This document shows positions 33,890 to 42,191 of a stretch of DNA of 64,000 nt, piece by piece (position 1 is the stretch's first letter; every line of letters begins with the position of its first letter). A model generated the notes under the pieces. That model was not told the DNA's origin, made no database searches, and was given only the letters and a program-made list of their open reading frames with translations. The DNA is from Spirochaetales bacterium UBA6872 (lineage in GTDB: Bacteria; Spirochaetota; Spirochaetia; Sphaerochaetales; Sphaerochaetaceae), in the NCBI GenBank assembly GCA_002452215.1, contig DKCO01000013.1, forward strand, positions 44,259-108,258. Reading direction: 5' to 3'. A program made the position numbers and the translations under genes.

Positions 33890-35248
33890 TCATTTCCTTT
33901 TGTATGCAGCAATAATCGCACTCTTTATATCGCGTACAGCAATCGTTGGAATCCCTGTCTTTTTTTCCCTGCTTTTATCTGCTGCGATAAAGGATTCAAA
34001 ACCCATTTCCTTTACGGCCTTTGCTCTTCTACTGAAGAAAGACACTGGACGAACTTCTCCTGCAAGCGACAACTCTCCCCAAAAAGCGATATGAGATGAT
34101 AGCGACGTATTTGTCTTTGAACTATATAGCGCCAAAGCTATTGCCAAGTCGATGGAACCTTCTGATAGCCTCATTCCACCTGCCACATTGATGTATATAT
34201 CTTGATCTGACAAATTGACACCTGCGTGTCGCTCTAAAATTGCAGCTATTCTATTTACTCTTGAGTTATCTATTTTATCAGAGTATATCCTCTGGTACCC
34301 CGATTTTGCAGGCACAACCAGAGCTTGTATCTCAACAACAAAAATCCTTGATCCCTCAACAACAGGTGTAAATGCTATTCCTGGCGGAAGCTCATCCTTG
34401 TCTCTTGATGCAAGAAAGTAAGAAGAAGGGTCTACAACTCCTTTGAGTCCTTCCTCTCCCATTTCAAAAAGACCTATCTCATCAACAGATCCAAACCTGT
34501 TCTTGCTTGATCGCAAAAGTCTCATTCCAGAATCGGCACTCTCGAAATACAATACAGTATCAACCATATGTTCTACTATCTTAGGGCCAGCAATGAGTCC
34601 ATCTTTTGTGACATGTCCTATGAAAAAGATAGAAGAGCCTATCTTCTTTGCAAGCAACGAGAGCTCCATACAACATGTCTTTATTTGATTTGGAGACCCT
34701 GCAACGGAAGAGATTGAGGATGAGCACAAGGTTTGCAATGAATCGACAACCACATATTCTGCCTTTGTATGCTCTATAACATCGGAAAGAGCCTCTAAGC
34801 GAGTGTCACAGAAGATATAGATCTTGTCAGAAGGAAGAGATAGTCTCTCTGCACGCATACGCACCTGAGATGGAGACTCCTCGCCAGATACGTACAATAC
34901 CCGAGATTGCTTTGCCAAGTTCGCGAGCATCTGTATCATTATCGTGGATTTTCCGATACCGGGCTCTCCTCCAACAAGAACAGAGGAAGGCCTCATAACT
35001 CCTCCTCCAAGAACTCTATCAAGCTCTGCAATACCAGAAGAGACTCTCATTGCTTTATCAAAAGGAACATCAGAAAGCTTTCTGACCTTATCATCCATAA
35101 TGGGCCTTCCAGAAGCATTCTTTGCTGGGATTTCAACCTCCTCCACAAAAGAGTTCCAGCTACCACACTCTGGACAGCGTCCAGCCCATTTGGACTCTTC
35201 ATGCCCACACTCGGAACATACGTATTTGACTAGGCTTTCCTTTGCCAT
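33890..35248 (-). CDS. radA: DNA repair protein RadA
   Basis: A RecA-like hexameric helicase that drives branch migration in recombination repair. The N-terminal C4 zinc finger is CSECGHEESKWAGRCPECGSW; Walker A GGEPGIGKST; the RadA-specific KNRFG motif (SSKNRFGSVDEIG); and a C-terminal Lon-like domain with GGMRLSEGSIDLAIALALYS. 452 residues is standard. AAAGGAAAATAG precedes the ATG. Confidence 0.95.
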   Translation of the reverse strand: MAKESLVKYVCSECGHEESKWAGRCPECGSWNSFVEEVEIPAKNASGRPIMDDKVRKLSDVPFDKAMRVSSGIAELDRVLGGGVMRPSSVLVGGEPGIGKSTIMIQMLANLAKQSRVLYVSGEESPSQVRMRAERLSLPSDKIYIFCDTRLEALSDVIEHTKAEYVVVDSLQTLCSSSISSVAGSPNQIKTCCMELSLLAKKIGSSIFFIGHVTKDGLIAGPKIVEHMVDTVLYFESADSGMRLLRSSKNRFGSVDEIGLFEMGEEGLKGVVDPSSYFLASRDKDELPPGIAFTPVVEGSRIFVVEIQALVVPAKSGYQRIYSDKIDNSRVNRIAAILERHAGVNLSDQDIYINVAGGMRLSEGSIDLAIALALYSSKTNTSLSSHIAFWGELSLAGEVRPVSFFSRRAKAVKEMGFESFIAADKSREKKTGIPTIAVRDIKSAIIAAYKRK

Positions 35249-35290
35249 CTATTTTCCTTTTTCAAGAGGAATCATCCTCGTTTTGTATAG

Positions 35291-36241
35291 TTAAAAATCC
35301 AAAAGCTCCACATCAAAGATAAGCCATGCATTTGGAGGTATTACACCAGGATATCCATATTCACCATAGCCTAGCTCTGGCGGAATGACAAGTGTCCTCT
35401 TTTCTCCTTTATGCATTGTAACCAATGCCTCATTCCAGCCTTCTATCACTTGGCCAATCCTGAATGTCGCAGGCTCTTTTCTGATAAGAGAGCTATCGAA
35501 GATCTTTCCATTTAGAAGCGTCCCTTGATAGTGGACTGTAACCTTATCTCCAAACTTTGGAGACTTGTCCCCATCTCCTTCTTTCGTGATCACATATCTC
35601 AAGCCACTCTTTGTCTTTATTGCATCCGGAAAACGATTATCAATCTCTTCTATGATCTTCTTGTCAGCTTCTTCTTTTGCTTTCTTAGCTCTCTCCTCTG
35701 CTTGATCGACAAGAGTTGCGAAAGTCTCTCCCGACACATCAAAGTTTTCAGCATCCTTTCCGACCCTTACAATCTCAACATGCTTGATTGTATCGCCTTG
35801 CTGCATCTTATTCACAACATCCTGGCCTTCCACAACGTGTCCAAAGACTGTATGCTTGCCATCGAGCCACGGTGTCGCAACATGCGTTATGAAGAACTGA
35901 GAGCCATTTGTTCCTGGTCCAGCATTTGCCATAGACAAAACTCCTGGGCCATCATGTTTCAAGGAAGAATCAAACTCATCAGGAAATCTATAGCCAGGAC
36001 CGCCTGTTCCATCTCCCTTAGGACATCCCCCTTGGATCATGAAATCATTTATTACTCTATGGAATTTCAAGCCATCATAAAATGGCTTTCCCTTTTCTGT
36101 TGTATTGAGTTCTCCTTCTGCAAGGCCAACAAAATTGCACACAGTCATTGGAGTCTTCTTGTATTCAAGCTCCAAAGTAATATCACCTCTTGAAGTATGC
36201 AATATCGCATACAATCCGTCTTTCAAATCTTTCTTTTCCAT
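35291..36241 (-). CDS. Dual-family immunophilin: cyclophilin-FKBP fusion peptidyl-prolyl isomerase
   Basis: 316 residues joining two prolyl-isomerase families. The N-terminal cyclophilin (about 10-165) shows GLKFHRVINDFMIQGGCP, GVLSMANAGPGTNGSQFFIT and WLDGKHTVFGHVVEG. An acidic-basic helical linker (ERAKKAKEEADKKIIEEIDNRF) leads to an FKBP domain (about 205-316: GDKVTVHYQGTLLNGKIFDSS, GYGEYGYPGVIPPNAWLIFDVELLDF). No signal peptide, so cytosolic. AAGGAATATAAT just before ATG 36241 decides the start over the earlier 36274. Such CFBP fusions are described in Treponema. It lies 22 nt after parB on the same strand. Confidence 0.93.
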   Translation of the reverse strand: MEKKDLKDGLYAILHTSRGDITLELEYKKTPMTVCNFVGLAEGELNTTEKGKPFYDGLKFHRVINDFMIQGGCPKGDGTGGPGYRFPDEFDSSLKHDGPGVLSMANAGPGTNGSQFFITHVATPWLDGKHTVFGHVVEGQDVVNKMQQGDTIKHVEIVRVGKDAENFDVSGETFATLVDQAEERAKKAKEEADKKIIEEIDNRFPDAIKTKSGLRYVITKEGDGDKSPKFGDKVTVHYQGTLLNGKIFDSSLIRKEPATFRIGQVIEGWNEALVTMHKGEKRTLVIPPELGYGEYGYPGVIPPNAWLIFDVELLDF

Positions 36242-36263
36242 ATTATATTCCTTCGATTTCCAA

Positions 36264-37202
36264 TTAATCTTCAAATAGTTCTTGACCCTTGCTCAAAAGA
36301 GAATAAATCCTCTCCAAATCAGCTTGGCTCTTGTATTTGATTTGCAACTTTCCTCTTCTTAGCGTCCCCTTGATTTCGCACCTTGAGCCAACAGCTGAAA
36401 CAAATTTCTCCTCTATCGCTATTATATCGCTGTCTTTCGTTGTGCTTTTTTTAGATGCTGTTAGCTTTTGCCCTTTATTGTATGCGGCAGCAAGAGCCTC
36501 CGCCTCTCTTACAGAAATTCCTTCTTGCAATATCTTGTTTCTCAAAAGTATCACATCTGAGGGATTAACAAGAGAGAGAAGAACACGAGCATGGCCTGCA
36601 CTCATAGCACCTGATATCACATCATCTTTAATAGAATCTGGAAGAGACAAAAGTCTTATCGAGTTTGCGATTGCCGATCTTGATTTACCGACTTTTTTTG
36701 CTACTTCCTCTTGAGAGTAGCCGGATCTTTGAATCAAGTAATCGTAAGCAGCTGCCTCTTCGATAGAATTTAGATCCTCTCGCTGTATATTCTCTATAAG
36801 AGCTATCTCTATTCTTTGTATCTCAGAAAGAGACACAACAATAACTGGAAGCTTATCTAGCCCTGCTATCTTTGCTGCTCTATATCTTCTTTCGCCAGCA
36901 ATTATAGAATATTGGCCAGGTGCATACTCCTCAACAGTCAGTGGCTGAAGTATACCTTGGTTTTTTATTGATGTTGCTAATCCATTTAAAGAACTCTCAT
37001 CAAAAGTCTTTCTTGGTTGGTGTGGATTAGGACGTACATTTTGAATAGGAACATAAATAGCTTCAAGCCTTTCTGGATTCTTGTCAGCTAAGTTTGTGGA
37101 TATCGTCTTGTTTATAACGCTATCAACTTGGGCATCGTAATCAAAGCCATCCAATAGAGAGCCCATTCCTCTTCCTAGCCCTCTTTTCTTTTCACTAGAC
37201 AC
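36264..37202 (-). CDS. parB: Chromosome partitioning protein ParB (Spo0J)
   Basis: A CTPase clamp that loads at parS and spreads on origin-proximal DNA. 312 residues: N-terminal conserved tail (KRGLGRGMGSLLDG), IPIQ-like parB core with PNPHQPRKTFDE, box II AGERRYRAAKIAGL (CTP binding), ENIQREDLNSIEEA, HTH region GYSQEEVAKKVGKSRSAIANSIRLLSLP, and a C-terminal dimerisation domain. It overlaps parA by 8 nt. Two perfect parS sites lie 1.1 and 2.0 kb upstream of its start. Confidence 0.95.
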   Translation of the reverse strand: MSSEKKRGLGRGMGSLLDGFDYDAQVDSVINKTISTNLADKNPERLEAIYVPIQNVRPNPHQPRKTFDESSLNGLATSIKNQGILQPLTVEEYAPGQYSIIAGERRYRAAKIAGLDKLPVIVVSLSEIQRIEIALIENIQREDLNSIEEAAAYDYLIQRSGYSQEEVAKKVGKSRSAIANSIRLLSLPDSIKDDVISGAMSAGHARVLLSLVNPSDVILLRNKILQEGISVREAEALAAAYNKGQKLTASKKSTTKDSDIIAIEEKFVSAVGSRCEIKGTLRRGKLQIKYKSQADLERIYSLLSKGQELFED

Positions 37203-37953
37203 GGTTTATAACCTCCTTAGCCAATTCCAAAAAAGCTTTAGCACCTCTATTTGAGCGATCATAGCAATCTATTGGCAAGCCATGAGATGGAGCCTCTGCC
37301 AAACGGACAGATCTTGGAATAATTGTTTTAAATACCAAATCAGGAAAGAATTCTGTAATATCTTCTACCACTTCCTGGTTTAGTCTTGCACGTTTTGAGT
37401 ACATAGTAAAAAGAATTCCCATTATCCTTATATCTGGATTCAATTTCTTTTTTACATTCGTAATCGTCCTCATAATCAAATTCAATCCTTCCATTGCCAA
37501 GAACTCGCATTGCAAAGGAATAATTACATTGTTACACCAAACCAAAGCATTCATTGTTTCAAGGCCTAAAGAAGGTGGACAATCCAAAAGAATGTATTCA
37601 TAATCTTCTTCGATTGGCTTTAAAGCTTTATCCAGAAAATGCTCCCTGTCATCTTGATCTACAAGTTCAACACCTAACCCTGCCATATCCAAAGAGCCTG
37701 GAATGAGGAATAAATGCTTGACAATCGTTGGCTGTATTGAATCTCTAACATCAACTTGACCTGTTACAACTTGATATATATTTGGCTTTCTATTATCACC
37801 AGAAACGGCTCCAGTTAAGTTTCCTTGTGCATCAAAATCAACAAGCAATACTCTGTAGCCTAAGCTAGCTAATGCCGATCCAAGATTAACAGCTGCTGTA
37901 GTTTTTCCAACTCCACCTTTTTGATTATAGAAAATTACTTTGCGTGCTATCAT
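37195..37953 (-). CDS. parA: Chromosome partitioning ATPase ParA (Soj)
   Basis: 252-residue ParA/MinD ATPase that moves ParB-parS complexes and, as Soj, can modulate DnaA. Deviant Walker A KGGVGKTTAAVNLG, DFDAQGNLTGA, Walker B region YEYILLDCPPSLG. ATG 37953 lies 6 nt after the -10 box, so the mRNA is predicted to be leaderless. It leads parA-parB-PPIase-radA-MATE and is divergent from the nfu gene. Confidence 0.95.
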   Translation of the reverse strand: MIARKVIFYNQKGGVGKTTAAVNLGSALASLGYRVLLVDFDAQGNLTGAVSGDNRKPNIYQVVTGQVDVRDSIQPTIVKHLFLIPGSLDMAGLGVELVDQDDREHFLDKALKPIEEDYEYILLDCPPSLGLETMNALVWCNNVIIPLQCEFLAMEGLNLIMRTITNVKKKLNPDIRIMGILFTMYSKRARLNQEVVEDITEFFPDLVFKTIIPRSVRLAEAPSHGLPIDCYDRSNRGAKAFLELAKEVINRV

Positions 37954-37959
37954 AGTTTC

Positions 37960-37988
37960 AATATAAGCATTTTAGTTTCTCTTGTCAG
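37960..37988 (-). promoter_or_regulatory. parA promoter, leaderless layout
   Basis: On the minus strand CTGACA (37988-37983), 17 bp, TATATT (37965-37960), then GAAACT and ATG 37953. The only base separating the -35 from the consensus is its first. Confidence 0.7.
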
Positions 37989-38062
37989 CTAAAGAAACCA
38001 AAATGGTTGACCCAAAAACATAGTTAGTTTATTTTAATTAATACATAAAAAGAGGTGATAAA

Positions 38063-38296
38063 ATGGAAAATAAGATAAAAGAAGCCATAAATGACATTCG
38101 CCCAGCCCTTCAAAACGATGGTGGCGATATTGAATTCATTAGCATAGACGGAAAGAATGTCCACGTTCGTCTTATTGGAGCTTGTGCTGGTTGTCCTATG
38201 AGCCAGATTACACTTACAAACGGTGTCCAGAGATACCTAAGAGAAACAATAGATCCTGACATCGTTGTAATCAATGAAGATCAAATGACTCTGTAA
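38063..38296 (+). CDS. NifU-like (Nfu) iron-sulfur scaffold domain protein
   Basis: A 77-residue Nfu domain that carries or transfers a [4Fe-4S] cluster between subunits through its C-x-x-C motif (GACAGCPMSQITL), with the family start IKEAINDIRPALQNDGGDIEF. An AGAGGTG site lies just before the ATG. It is a single gene ended by a strong terminator whose T-run merges into a parS site. Confidence 0.93.
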   Translation: MENKIKEAINDIRPALQNDGGDIEFISIDGKNVHVRLIGACAGCPMSQITLTNGVQRYLRETIDPDIVVINEDQMTL

Positions 38297-38317
38297 GCAA
38301 AAGTTCTTAAAATTTAA

Positions 38318-38342
38318 GGAGGTAGAAATACCTCCATTTTTT
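38318..38342 (+). terminator. Terminator after nfu
   Basis: GGAGGTA-GAAA-TACCTCC (38318-38335) followed by ATTTTTT, a strong Rho-independent terminator with a GNRA-like loop. Its last T (38342) is the first base of the parS site. Confidence 0.9.
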
Positions 38343-38357
38343 GTTTCACGTGAAACA
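38342..38357. promoter_or_regulatory. parS site 1
   Basis: TGTTTCACGTGAAACA, the perfect 16-bp consensus ParB-loading palindrome. Confidence 0.95.
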
Positions 38358-38540
38358 TTAAAGAAATTACGTAAAAATTGCACAGAAAAATTTCAAAGAG
38401 TCCTTAAATCTTGCTTAACATAAATCCTATAAAAAATACTCCAACGATAAATCTTTGTGTTTTCTCTTGTCCACGAGTTAATAATTGATATTTTACATGA
38501 GATATTTTATAGCAATGGCGACTATCCAACTTGAACAGAA

Positions 38541-38738
38541 GTCAAGGCAAGAGTTGAAAATCCAGCAAAGAGAAGTGTGGGCTTCTACAATAACAAAGCT
38601 ATCAATATCTAGAGAAGATTGAAGGCCTATTCACTTGTAGCATTATAAAAGAGCTTTGAATATGAAGATACAAAAACCTTAATAAATAAAATCAATCCTC
38701 AAACATCAAACGCTGTACAATCCCTTTTTAAAGCATAG
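38541..38738 (+). pseudogene. Decayed C-terminus of an IS3-family transposase OrfB
   Basis: Read in one frame, this stretch gives GFYNNKAINI, a stop, then RRLKAYSLVAL, a stop, and KSFEYEDTK. It resembles the YNNKRI...KLKGLSPVQYR block that ends the DDE integrase domain of IS3/IS150-type OrfB proteins. Two in-frame stops and no upstream catalytic domain mark it as a relic. The match is short and made by eye, so it is tentative; an unrelated spacer is the alternative. It may be linked to the orphan OrfA at 24.5 kb by family, not by position. Confidence 0.4.
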
Positions 38739-39220
38739 GAGAAAAGACTTTTTCGAATGTGATTTTTCATGCAATTTAGAGACAAAAATTAAAGAAAGAA
38801 CAAATTCGGAGTACTTTTCTCTGTTGCAAAATGCAAGAGATAATGAAAAACATTACTATCGCACATCTGATATTCAAAACAATTAAATAAATAGAACAAG
38901 AGGTGCTGCACCTTTAAATCCCTATTTGACTCTTTTATCTCATTGTTAACAAAATAGTACTTATAGTAAGCTAATATATTAATATATTACGAGTTTTATT
39001 TTGCAGATAATCAATAAAGTAAAGTTTTAATAAACATTTTAATTACAAAAAGCAACTCAGATCTCGAATTTTAAGATATTAACAAAATACAATTGCAAAG
39101 TTCATCAACAAACTTAAATCTGCACAAAATAGAGTAGTTACAATTCTTTTCAAAATATAAAAGATATATTTTATGCTAAAAGAAACATAAGTTATTACAC
39201 ATTTTTATTATTTTATTTTT

Positions 39221-39236
39221 TGTTTCACGTGAAACA
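39221..39236. promoter_or_regulatory. parS site 2
   Basis: TGTTTCACGTGAAACA, again the exact 16-bp consensus, 863 bp from parS 1. Confidence 0.95.
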
Positions 39237-39505
39237 AAAACATTTCTGTATTCTCGGATTAATATTTAAAATATAGCATTTATTCTTTTTTTTCAATATT
39301 GAAGAAAGAGGTATCCTTCCTCTCTAAAACCCATTGATCAATCTGAATTAGGCCTCTTACTTCCTTGATTTTTACTATAAACAATTATTTTGAGTTTTGA
39401 TTGCCTAAAATAGCCTTTTAGAGCCTAAAAAGGTCTAAAACAAGACCTCAGGACATCAATTACTATTTATAGAAACAGTTTCGTTTGAGTATATTTCACT
39501 GTTTA

Positions 39506-39522
39506 CCCCTATTGAATAGGGG
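39506..39522. repeat. Short perfect inverted repeat near gyrA 3' end
   Basis: CCCCTAT-TGA-ATAGGGG, followed on the plus strand by ATATTTTAG. It may be a weak second terminator or a protein site in the parS region. Confidence 0.4.
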
Positions 39523-39568
39523 ATATTTTAGAGTTATAAATTTGTTTTTTCGTAAATGTTTATGGTAT

Positions 39569-39602
39569 AAAAAAATGCCCATAATCATATAGAAAATGGG
39601 CA
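39569..39602 (-). terminator. gyrA terminator
   Basis: TGCCCAT (39576-39582) and ATGGGCA (39596-39602) form a 7-bp stem with a 13-nt loop. On the minus strand it is followed by TTTTTTAT, 25 nt past the gyrA stop. Confidence 0.8.
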
Positions 39603-39626
39603 CATTGTTCGATTTTGTGTTAGTTG

Positions 39627-42182
39627 TTATTCATTTGTTGATTCTTCTGTTTCGACTGAACCTTCGTCAAGTTGAGACTCCTCTGCTTCTTCTTGATAAG
39701 CTGTAACAGCCATGACGTTTATTCTGTCTCCTTTCTTCTTGAACCTTGCAAGGATAACTCCACCAGCATTTCTGCCAAGAGTATTAATGTTTTTAACATG
39801 GATCCTAATGACCTGTCCTTTTAGAGTCATAAAGATTACATCATCTTCGTCATCCACAGAGAGTGCGTTAACAAGCCCATCTCCATCTTGAAGTTTATAG
39901 ATGATTTGACCTCCTGTTCCTCTGCCATGAGAATTGAAGTCTTCGAATCTTACACGCTTGCCTTTGCCTAGTTCAGTAATCAAAAGAATATTCTTTTGCT
40001 CATCTACTCTGACAAGCCCAACAACCTGATCCTCGCCAATGAGTTTTATTCCTCTTACTCCATGAGTAGCTCTACCCATTGCTCTAACGCTAGAGCAATT
40101 TACTCTTAAGCCTTTTCCGGAACGAGTGATAAACATTGCATCATCTTCTTTGTTAACGAAGACAGATTGAACCAGCTCGTCTCCATCATCGAGAATTATT
40201 GCCTTAACACCTCTCGTCTTTGCATTTACAAAATCCTTAAGTCTTACGCATTTTGTTACACCAAGCTTTGTAACCATCATAAGATAAGTATCGTCAGTAA
40301 ACTCCTTAAATGTCAGGATAGATGTAGGCTTTTCCCCATTTTCAAATTGCAAGAAGGTCTTCAAAGAAGCACCCTTCGAAGTCTTTGCAGCTTCTGGAAT
40401 CTCAAAGGCTTTAGCATAATAAGCTTTTCCTAAATTAGTAACAAAGAACATAATATCATGTGAGCTACAAGTAATTAGATGATCAACAAAGTCTCCATCT
40501 ACAAGTTTTGCACCCATTATACCTTTGCCACCCCTGTTTTGTGATTTGTACTCTTCAGCAGGAAGGCGTTTTGCAAATCCTTTATTAGTGATACTTATTA
40601 CTACTTCTTCTTTTTTGATAAAGTCCTCTGGAGATGCATCATTGAGCTCTCTTTCGATAATCTCGGATCTTCTTTCATCCCCATATACTTCTCCAATCTT
40701 CTTTATTTCGTCTTTTACTACTTCAAGGACATGTATTCGATCTGAAAGAATGAACTTGTATTCTGCAATCCTTTTTTCTATTTCAGCCAATTCGGCAAGG
40801 ATTTTATCTGTCTCTAGATGAGAAAGCCTTCCAAGCCTCATTTTTATAATTGCATCTGATTGTATTGCATCAAGAGCAAATGCCTTTTGCAACTCCAAAG
40901 CAGCAATGGCTTCATCGGCAGATTCTTTGATGATTCTAACAACCTCGTCGATGTTATCAAGGCCGATCTTCAAACCAAGAAGTATATGCTCCCTTTCTTG
41001 AGCTTTTTGCAAGTCATATCTTGTCCTTCTCTCTATTACTTCCTCTCTGTGGTCGATATAAACCTGAAGCATATCCTTGAGATTGAAAAGCTTTGGCTTC
41101 CCTTGGTATAAAGCAAGATTGTATACATTGAAATTCGATTGCAAAGCTGTACGCTGGAAAAGCATATTCAATACAATATTTGGAACAGCTCCCTGCTTCA
41201 AATAGATTGCCACTCGCAATCCTTTTCTTCCAGAAAGGTCCTTTACTTGTGCTATTCCAGGAATAACGCCATCCTTTCTATAATCATCAATCTTTTTTAC
41301 AAGCTCTGCTTTATTGACCTGGTATGGAAGCTCTGTAAAATAAATCGCATCATGTGATTTATTCATGTCATCCTTTGAATGAGGGTCGGCATCAACAATC
41401 TCATACTTGGATCTGATTACTATTCTTCCTTTTCCTGTCAAAAAGGCATCCATGATTCCCTTTTTTCCACAAATAATACCAGCAGAAGGAAAGTCAGGAC
41501 CCTTAATTATATCCATGAGCTCAACAATTGATATCTCTGGATTATCAATTAATGCACATATGCCCTCAACAACCTCTGAAAGGTTATGAGGTGCCATGTT
41601 TGTAGCCATTCCAACGGCAATGCCAGAGGAGCCATTGCAAAGCATAAAAGGAAAAGCTGCAGGAAGAACTACTGGCTCTTTAAGAGATTCATCATAGTTG
41701 CCCATCCAATCGACAGTATCTTTCGAGATATCAGCCATCATCTCTTCGCCGATTTTGGCCATTCTTGCCTCTGTATATCTCATTGCAGCAGGTGGATCGC
41801 CATCTATCGAACCAAAGTTTCCTTGTGGAAATACAACAGGGTACCTAAGAGAAAAATCCTGTCCTAGACGAACAAGAGCATCATAAACAGAAGCATCTCC
41901 ATGTGGATGGTATTTACCAAGTACATCTCCTACGATTCTTGCACACTTTTTGTTAGCAGTGTTGAATCTGATTCCCATATCCCACATACCGTAGAGAATT
42001 CTTCTATGTACAGGCTTAAGTCCATCTCTAGCATCAGGAAGTGCTCTGCTTATAATTACAGACATCGCATATTCTATATAGCTCTTCTTCATCTGATCAG
42101 AGAGATCATACTTTATAATCGCACCAGGATGAGTTTCTGGTACAGCTTCATGCTCTTCTATTATAGTTTTATCATCATCCAT
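39627..42182 (-). CDS. gyrA: DNA gyrase subunit A
   Basis: 851 residues; the breakage-reunion subunit that, with GyrB, introduces negative supercoils. The winged-helix core carries LPDARDGLKPVHRRILYGM, the active-site Tyr136 in AAMRYTEARM, and the quinolone region GKYHPHGDASVYDALV, where Ala97 stands at the E. coli Ser83 position and Asp101 at Asp87. The C-terminal beta-pinwheel includes the GyrA box as QNRGGKGIMG (consensus QRRGGKG), which marks gyrase rather than topoisomerase IV. An acidic tail follows. It starts 9 nt after gyrB on the same strand. Confidence 0.96.
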   Translation of the reverse strand: MDDDKTIIEEHEAVPETHPGAIIKYDLSDQMKKSYIEYAMSVIISRALPDARDGLKPVHRRILYGMWDMGIRFNTANKKCARIVGDVLGKYHPHGDASVYDALVRLGQDFSLRYPVVFPQGNFGSIDGDPPAAMRYTEARMAKIGEEMMADISKDTVDWMGNYDESLKEPVVLPAAFPFMLCNGSSGIAVGMATNMAPHNLSEVVEGICALIDNPEISIVELMDIIKGPDFPSAGIICGKKGIMDAFLTGKGRIVIRSKYEIVDADPHSKDDMNKSHDAIYFTELPYQVNKAELVKKIDDYRKDGVIPGIAQVKDLSGRKGLRVAIYLKQGAVPNIVLNMLFQRTALQSNFNVYNLALYQGKPKLFNLKDMLQVYIDHREEVIERRTRYDLQKAQEREHILLGLKIGLDNIDEVVRIIKESADEAIAALELQKAFALDAIQSDAIIKMRLGRLSHLETDKILAELAEIEKRIAEYKFILSDRIHVLEVVKDEIKKIGEVYGDERRSEIIERELNDASPEDFIKKEEVVISITNKGFAKRLPAEEYKSQNRGGKGIMGAKLVDGDFVDHLITCSSHDIMFFVTNLGKAYYAKAFEIPEAAKTSKGASLKTFLQFENGEKPTSILTFKEFTDDTYLMMVTKLGVTKCVRLKDFVNAKTRGVKAIILDDGDELVQSVFVNKEDDAMFITRSGKGLRVNCSSVRAMGRATHGVRGIKLIGEDQVVGLVRVDEQKNILLITELGKGKRVRFEDFNSHGRGTGGQIIYKLQDGDGLVNALSVDDEDDVIFMTLKGQVIRIHVKNINTLGRNAGGVILARFKKKGDRINVMAVTAYQEEAEESQLDEGSVETEESTNE

Positions 42183-42191
42183 ATAAACTCC

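Larger units (their letters stand above)
38297..39626. other. 1.33-kb gene-free, AT-rich region between nfu and gyrA with two parS sites
   Basis: No intact gene is visible. It holds the nfu terminator, parS 1, a decayed IS3-type transposase piece (about 38541-38738), a long AT-rich stretch (38740-39220), parS 2, a short block of related GCCTTTTA/CCTAAAAAGG words (39406-39435), a CCCCTAT-TGA-ATAGGGG inverted repeat (39506-39522), and the gyrA terminator. It is probably a centromere-like region that has also absorbed an insertion sequence. Confidence 0.6.

Noticed and set aside
38460..38500. TTGTCCACG as a possible DnaA box near parS 1
   Set aside because: A single copy with two mismatches, isolated from any cluster and different from the repeated TTTTTCACA motif.
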